Assembly: GCF_024757985.1 (NCBI RefSeq)
Contig: NZ_CP103289.1
Location: 2,046,001 to 2,110,000 of the forward strand
Source of the DNA: Cellulomonas sp. NS3
GTDB taxonomy: Bacteria; Actinomycetota; Actinomycetes; Actinomycetales; Cellulomonadaceae
DNA length: 64,000 nucleotides
Direction: 5' to 3'
The notes beneath the pieces were generated by a model. It saw only the letters and a list, made by a program, of their open reading frames with translations, did not search any database and was not told where the DNA came from. The translations under genes were made by a program, and so were the position numbers. This document shows positions 61,430 to 64,000 of this stretch, one piece after another (within the stretch, counting starts at the first letter, position 1; each line of letters opens with the position of its first letter).

Positions 61430-62269
61430 GTGCCGACGCCCGACCTCGTGACGCTGACCGACCCCACGGACCCCCGGCTCGCCGACTACGTCTCGCTGAC
61501 CGACGTCGCGCTGCGCTCGCGGCACGAGCCCGAGAAGGGCCTCTACATCGCGGAGAGCTCGACCGTGCTGCGCCGCGCGCTCGCCGCCGGGCACCGGCCC
61601 CGCTCGGTGCTCGTCGCGCCGCGCTGGGCGTCCGACGTCGAGGAGATGCTCGCGGGTCTGCCCGAGGACGGGGGCCGCGTCCCGGTGTACGTCGCCGAGC
61701 CCGACGTGCTCGAGGGCATCACGGGCTTCCACGTGCACCGCGGCGCGCTCGCCGCCATGCACCGGCCGGCGCTGCCCGCGCTGCACGACCTGCTCGCGGG
61801 CGCCCGGGACGGTGCCGGCGCACGCCGGGTCGCGGTGCTCGAGGACGTCGTCGACCACACGAACGTCGGGGCGGCGTTCCGCAGCGCCGCGGCGCTCGGT
61901 GTCGACGCGGTGCTCGTCACGCCGCGCTGCGCCGACCCGCTCTACCGGCGCAGCGTGCGGGTCTCGATGGGGACCGTGTTCCAGGTGCCGTGGACGCGCA
62001 TCGACCCGTGGCCGGGCGGCATGGAGCTGCTGCACGACGAGGGGTTCGTGACCGTGGCGCTCGCGCTGCGCGACGACGCGCTGACGCTCGACGAGCTCGC
62101 GGCCGACCCGCCCGAGCGGCTCGCGCTGATCCTCGGGGCCGAGGGGGACGGGCTCAAGGCCGAGACCATCGCGTCCGCGCGGCGGACCGTGCGGATCCCG
62201 ATGGCGGGCGGGGTGGACTCGCTCAACGTGGCTGCGGCGGGGGCCGTCGCGTTCTGGGCGACGCGCTGA
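61430..62269 (+). CDS. SpoU/TrmH-family RNA 2'-O-methyltransferase
   Basis: A 279-residue SPOUT methyltransferase. An N-terminal substrate-binding domain (about 1-105, including KGLYIAESSTVLRRAL) precedes the knotted domain. The three SpoU motifs are motif 1 DHTNVGAAFRSAAALGVDAV, motif 2 LALILGAEGDGL and motif 3 RIPMAGGVDSLNVAAAGAV. It methylates rRNA or tRNA ribose; the exact target cannot be read from sequence. The GTG gives the family-like start; an ATG 11 bases upstream is out of frame. A 15-base element covering its last codons is repeated 30 bases later. Confidence 0.93.
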   Translation: MPTPDLVTLTDPTDPRLADYVSLTDVALRSRHEPEKGLYIAESSTVLRRALAAGHRPRSVLVAPRWASDVEEMLAGLPEDGGRVPVYVAEPDVLEGITGFHVHRGALAAMHRPALPALHDLLAGARDGAGARRVAVLEDVVDHTNVGAAFRSAAALGVDAVLVTPRCADPLYRRSVRVSMGTVFQVPWTRIDPWPGGMELLHDEGFVTVALALRDDALTLDELAADPPERLALILGAEGDGLKAETIASARRTVRIPMAGGVDSLNVAAAGAVAFWATR

Positions 62270-62305
62270 CGCACGGTGGCGTCCTGGCTGACGCGCTGAC
62301 GCACG
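62261..62305 (+). repeat. Direct repeat at the methyltransferase stop codon
   Basis: ACGCGCTGACGCACG occurs at 62261-62275 and 62291-62305, a 30-base period. The first copy contains the last codons and stop of the RNA methyltransferase gene. Probably a small tandem duplication. Confidence 0.7.
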
Positions 62306-62398
62306 TGTGAGACGGCCGCCGCCGGGCCGGGCCGGCGCGGAGGACGTCAGGCGCAGCGGCAGCGGCGCGCGCGGGCTCGGGTGCCCACGGTCACGGGG

Positions 62399-62635
62399 TC
62401 AGACCGAGCACTCGCAGACGAGGTTGTACTCGACGACCTGGTCGCCCTCGTCGGGCCGGGCCCACGCCTCGGCCTCGGCGCGGGAGCCGAACCGCCGTCC
62501 GGCGAGGCGGCCGTTGGCGAGGAGCACGCCGACCTCGATCTGCTCGCGCGGGTCGTCCAGGTCGACGGCGGGCGCGGCGGCGGTGTCGTCCGTGACGACT
62601 CCGTCCGCGACGGCGGTGTCCGTGGGGGTGCTCAT
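62399..62635 (-). CDS. Small acidic protein of unknown function
   Basis: A 78-residue protein. The N-terminal 25 residues are Ala/Asp/Thr-rich and probably disordered. The remainder is a small folded domain with VGVLLANGRLAGRRFGSRAEAEAWARP and a C-terminal CEC cysteine pair. I do not recognise the family. The pattern (strand-rich start, then a helix with SRAEAEAWA) resembles small DUF proteins common in Micrococcales. The ATG has a CGGAGG ribosome site 8 bases upstream. Confidence 0.65.
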   Translation of the reverse strand: MSTPTDTAVADGVVTDDTAAAPAVDLDDPREQIEVGVLLANGRLAGRRFGSRAEAEAWARPDEGDQVVEYNLVCECSV

Positions 62636-62943
62636 CGTGCCGGCCTCCGCTCGATCCCTGGGTGCGGCGCGAGAGGCGACCGCACCTCAGTATGCGCCGT
62701 GCGCCTGGACGGGTCTGGACGGCACGACGCCGACCCGTGTCGTGACCGCGCCCCGGTGTGCCGCTCACCTCGTCGTCACCGCGCCGACGCGTGCCGCTCG
62801 TCGTCGGCGTCAGGTGCCGCTCGCGTCGGTGAGCGCCCGGGCCGCGGGACGGGGACGATGGGCGAGGTCGTCGCGGCGCGGTCCCGCACCGAGCGCCCGC
62901 ACTGCGCGCCCGCGGTGCGTCCCGAGAGTCGAGGAGGGGCCGC
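62636..62943. other. Gap without a convincing gene
   Basis: About 308 bases between the small acidic protein and the 42-residue protein. I see repeated GACCGCGCC-like words and the likely promoter region of the flanking small genes, but no supported ORF or RNA gene. Confidence 0.5.
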
Positions 62944-63072
62944 GTGGTCTTGTTCAGGGCGCTGGTGTGCCGGGTCCTGGGGCACGACGCGATGAAGGTG
63001 CCGCGCGACGACGAAGGCGGCGGATACGCGTACGAGTGCCGCCGGTGCGGTGCCGCGGGCATCCGGCCCTGA
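62944..63072 (+). CDS. 42-residue Cys/His microprotein (DUF1660-like)
   Basis: A GTG with a strong GAGGAGGGG ribosome site (62931-62939) opens a 42-codon frame. The peptide has C9-x4-H14 in CRVLGHDAMK and C32-x2-C35 in ECRRCGAAG, four ligands that fit one zinc ion in a rubredoxin-like knuckle. Short proteins with a C-x4-H-D start and a C-x2-C end are grouped as DUF1660, often annotated as prophage proteins, but no phage genes are nearby. Function is unknown. The ribosome site and complete ligand set make it more likely than chance. Confidence 0.7.
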   Translation: MVLFRALVCRVLGHDAMKVPRDDEGGGYAYECRRCGAAGIRP

Positions 63073-63244
63073 CCGGGCGTGCGCCGAGCTGCTCCGGTCG
63101 GACCGACGGCCGGTGCGAGCGTGCGGCGAGCGGCTCGGGAAGCACCCGAACCGGTTGCGATCCCCGTGCGAGCCGCCTGCGAGGGGGCGCCGCGACGCTC
63201 GTCGTGCACGGCCCCGCACGGGGGCCCGTCACGAGAGCACCACG

Positions 63245-64000
63245 ATGACCAGCACCACGACCACCACCCGCACGCACGAGCGGACGGCCACGACCGCACC
63301 CGCCGCCGTACCCCTCGCCGCGACCGACCTGATGGCCCCCCTCCCGGCGGACGCCCCCGCCGCGGCCTTCGCCGACCGGGTCCTGGCCGCTGCGCTCGGC
63401 AGCCTCGAGATCACCGCGATCCACCTCGGCGAGCGCCTCGGGTGGTACCGGGCGCTCGCGGACGACGGCCCGCTGACGTCGACCGAGCTCGCGGTCCTGA
63501 CCGGAACGGTCGAGCGGTACGCCCGGGAGTGGCTTGAGCAGCAGTCTGTCAACGGGTACGTGGAGGCGCTCGACGGGGCGGAGGTCGACGCGTCGTGGCG
63601 CCGGTTCCGCCTGCACGCGGGCGCCGCCGAGGTGCTCACCGACGTCGACAGCCTCGCGCACGTCGCCCCGCTCGCGCGGCTGCTCGCCGGGACCGGGCGC
63701 GTCGTCGACCGGCTCGTCGAGGCGTACCGCACGGGCGGCGGCGTCGGCTGGGAGGAGCTCGGGGCGGACGCGCGCGAGGCCCAGGCGGCGCTCAACCGGC
63801 CGATGTTTCTGCACCAGCTCACCCAGGAGCTGCTGCCCGCGGTGCCGGCGCTGCACGAGCGGCTGGCGGGCGGCGCGACCGTCGCGGACGTCGGGTGCGG
63901 CGAGGGCTGGTCCGCGATCGGGCTCGCGCTCGGGTACCCCGGCGTGCGGGTCGACGGGTACGACGTCGACGCGCCGTCCGTCGCCGCGGCGCGCCGGCAC
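63245..64000 (+). CDS. Class I SAM-dependent methyltransferase, N-terminal part
   Basis: The gene runs off the right edge, leaving 252 residues. After about 35 Thr/Ala-rich residues comes a winged-helix-like region (FADRVLAAALGSLEITAIHL and LTSTELAVLTGTVERYAREW). Then a helical segment and the SAM motif I VADVGCGEGWSAIGLAL near 220-236, with an acidic YDVDAPSV motif II. This layout, helix-turn-helix plus Rossmann methyltransferase, resembles O- or small-molecule methyltransferases such as Rv2258c. Substrate unknown. The ATG at 63245 is the first start in frame and has only a weak ribosome site. Confidence 0.82.
   Translation, partial: MTSTTTTTRTHERTATTAPAAVPLAATDLMAPLPADAPAAAFADRVLAAALGSLEITAIHLGERLGWYRALADDGPLTSTELAVLTGTVERYAREWLEQQSVNGYVEALDGAEVDASWRRFRLHAGAAEVLTDVDSLAHVAPLARLLAGTGRVVDRLVEAYRTGGGVGWEELGADAREAQAALNRPMFLHQLTQELLPAVPALHERLAGGATVADVGCGEGWSAIGLALGYPGVRVDGYDVDAPSVAAARRH

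Overview
The window comes from a very GC-rich Gram-positive chromosome. The evidence is GTG and ATG starts, GTGA/ATGA stop-start overlaps, many apparent leaderless promoters, an actinobacterial 23S rRNA insertion, and gene orders shared with Mycobacterium tuberculosis and other Actinobacteria. The 16S rRNA and gene content suit the Micrococcales, probably Cellulomonas or a close relative. The genus is my inference and was not tested by alignment.

Layout. 1-6320: tail of an arginine operon (argD fragment, argF, argR, argG, argH), coupled to a P-loop kinase-like gene and a 3-methyladenine DNA glycosylase. 6386-7648: tyrS. 7664-13720: a complete 16S-23S-5S rRNA operon with terminator before it, promoter, leader, processing stem and terminator after it. 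13915-27523: a long co-oriented run resembling M. tuberculosis Rv1691-Rv1698: a TPR protein with a huge disordered extension, glycerol-phosphate phosphatase, small protein, tlyA, NAD kinase, recN and a steA/steB pair, then an MraY/WecA-like transferase, murJ and a GT4 glycosyltransferase. 27639-29970: pyrG and a NUDIX hydrolase. 29945-32799 (minus): ctaA and an ABC-2 transporter. 32934-39862: the suf Fe-S assembly operon (sufR-B-D-Rieske-C-S-U-T) with an apparent SufR operator over its promoter.

40035-43111 (minus): a zinc metallopeptidase and the biotin ECF transporter. 43421-45019: an ABC-F ATPase. 45128-46652 (minus): SURF1, a small Cys/His protein and a DUF3099 membrane protein. 46762-48830: fabG, fabI (mabA-inhA order) and a SixA phosphatase. 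48969-52339: serB, glgC and the divergent glgA/glgM. 52410-54069: an unknown protein and an ABC ATPase, divergent. 54277-56064: NfeD and SPFH proteins. 56191-59891: a two-gene ABC exporter. 60043-62269: an MFS transporter and a SpoU-type RNA methyltransferase. 62399-64000: two small unknown proteins and the start of a class I methyltransferase.

Almost everything is housekeeping: amino-acid and nucleotide synthesis, ribosomes, Fe-S clusters, respiration, envelope and glycogen. I see no phage, insertion sequence, CRISPR array, tRNA gene or defence island. The most informative signals are regulatory or architectural: the SufR box on the suf promoter, a repeated -10-to-start-codon geometry at about a dozen genes, the RG-rich/acidic TPR protein beside the rRNA operon, a TlyA with a 60-residue linker, and an ABC exporter pair with one degenerate ATP site.
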